64,000 nt of DNA from Bacillus salipaludis. Its GTDB lineage: Bacteria > Bacillota > Bacilli > Bacillales_B > DSM-18226. Made by a program: the position numbers and the translations under genes. Positions within the stretch are counted from its first letter, which is position 1; every line of letters begins with the position of its first letter. Under the pieces are notes generated by a model. That model ran no database searches. It was not told the DNA's origin and was given only the letters and a program-made list of their open reading frames with translations. Location: assembly GCF_004358205.1 (NCBI RefSeq), contig NZ_SMYO01000007.1, positions 1 to 64,000 on the forward strand. The letters run 5' to 3'. This document shows positions 63,106-64,000 of this stretch, piece after piece.

Positions 63106-64000
63106 TGGCAGTTGAACAAATAAAAATGCCTCAACTAGGTGAAAGTGTTACAGAGGGTACCATTAGTAAATGGCTTGTTTCTGTTGGGGATAAGGTAAAT
63201 AAATATGATCCACTTGCAGAGGTTATGACAGATAAGGTAAATGCAGAAGTCCCGTCTTCATTTACAGGAATGATTAAAGAACTAATTGCCGGAGAAGGCG
63301 ATACATTGTCTGTTGGTGAAATCATTTGTACGATTGAGATAGAGGGCGGAGAAACGGATGGTGAGACAAAAGCAAAAGCAGCTGCTGTAGAAGAAAAATC
63401 AGCCGATAGGGGAACTGAGGCTGCAGATAAAGGAAATGTTGGCCGATATTCACCCGCGGTTTTAAAGCTCTCTCAGGAGCATGGAATTGACTTGACTCAA
63501 GTGCATGGAACAGGTGCCGGAGGCAGAATTACCAGAAAAGATTTGCAAAAATTGATTGAGTCCGGAAACATACCTGCAGGATCTCCAAAGACAGAACCAA
63601 TCAAGCAGTCTGAAATTCAGCCTTCTGCCTTGCCGGAAACGGCTCAACCTGAGCCAAAACAGGCTGCAACTTCCGTAAATGTGCCAGTTGGGACAGGTGA
63701 CATTGAAATACCTGTTACAGGTGTCCGTAAAGCGATTGCGGCTAACATGCTGCGAAGTAAACACGAAGCGCCACATGCTTGGACAATGATAGAGGTTGAT
63801 GCCACGAATTTGGTAGACTACCGCAATTCCATTAAAGATGAGTTTAAGAAAAAAGAGGGCTTCAATTTAACTTTCTTTGCATTCTTTGTAAAAGCAGTTG
63901 CTCAAGGCTTGAAGGAATTCCCACAAATCAACTCAATGTGGGCCGGGGATAAAATTATTCAAAAGAAGGATATTAATATTTCGATTGCCGTTGCAACTGA
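63106..64000 (+). CDS. bkdB: BkdB, branched-chain 2-oxo acid dehydrogenase E2 (lipoamide acyltransferase), cut by window end
   Basis: The frame opens at TTG 63106, nine bases after AAGGAGG, and runs off the window after 298 codons. An N-terminal lipoyl domain (MPQLGESVTEG...EVMTDKVNAEV, lipoyl Lys in TDKVN), an acidic/Ala linker, a peripheral subunit-binding domain (RYSPAVLKLSQEHGIDL, GTGAGGRITRKDL), another Pro/Gln linker, and the start of the catalytic acyltransferase domain (VRKAIAANMLRSKHEAPHAW) are present. An out-of-frame ATG at 63101 opens only seven codons. The lipoyl group would come from the LipM pathway. Confidence 0.95.

Noticed and set aside
63101..63124. ATG 63101 as the bkdB start
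   Set aside because: It is out of frame and stops after seven codons; the TTG at 63106 opens the lipoyl domain in frame.

Overview
The window is a 64 kb stretch of a low-GC, spore-forming member of the Bacillaceae (Bacillus sensu lato). Evidence for this is spo0A, spoIVB and the complete spoIIIAA-AH operon, AGGAGG-type ribosome binding sites with frequent TTG/GTG starts, and gene order close to the comG-yqh-spoIIIA-acc-spo0A-bkd segment of the Bacillus subtilis chromosome. I cannot name the species from sequence alone. No rRNA, tRNA, CRISPR array, prophage or intact insertion sequence was seen.

Layout. 1-144 is the 3' end (domains V-VI) of a group II intron cut by the window edge. 369-3982 is the competence pseudopilus operon, with comGA reduced to its C-terminal third, then comGB-GG and yqzE. 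4016-6473 is yqhG-yqhH on the minus strand. 6771-11012 is a tandem glycine riboswitch followed by gcvT-gcvPA-gcvPB. 11372-12792 is yqhL and lipM. 13135-15940 is a B12-dependent ribonucleotide reductase (nrdJ) interrupted by a 247-nt group I intron inside its active-site motif. 16185-21592 is an NlpC/P60 hydrolase, yqhO, yqhP, yqhQ, yqhR, yqhT and efp.

21823-33190 is a block not expected between efp and spoIIIAA in B. subtilis. It holds an orphan LuxR-type response regulator, a PCYCGC-type lipoprotein whose frame crosses an in-frame UGA at a probable Cys position with a SECIS-like hairpin just downstream (candidate selenoprotein), a diheme cytochrome c, and a complete System I (Ccm) cytochrome c maturation operon. 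That operon has a Cys-type (CxxxY) CcmE, a CcmD-sized ORF, a CcmH-like thiol protein and three extra membrane proteins. B. subtilis uses System II (ResABC/CcdA), so this is the most unusual module here.

33333-38578 is the sigma-E spoIIIA operon. 38852-41162 is accB-accC-yqhY. 41421-49691 is nusB-xseA-xseB-ispA-dxs-tlyA-ahrC-recN, without folD. 49816-52170 is spoIVB and spo0A, with a sigma-H promoter and 0A boxes. 52284-53479 is a yycC-like gene, yqiK and yqzF. 53835-64000 is the branched-chain keto-acid locus: bkdR and a sigma-54-driven ptb-bcd-buk-lpdV-bkdAA-bkdAB-bkdB, the last cut by the window end.

How the genes fit together. Glycine cleavage makes lipoylated GcvH (not here) a central substrate. 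LipM starts lipoate assembly on GcvH, and the Bkd E2 is another lipoyl enzyme. The bkd operon makes branched acyl-CoA primers, and accBC supplies malonyl-CoA for fatty acid synthesis. Spo0A, SpoIVB and SpoIIIAA-AH are successive stages of sporulation control. The cytochrome/Ccm block would add exported heme attachment machinery to a genome that is otherwise Bacillus-like in this region.
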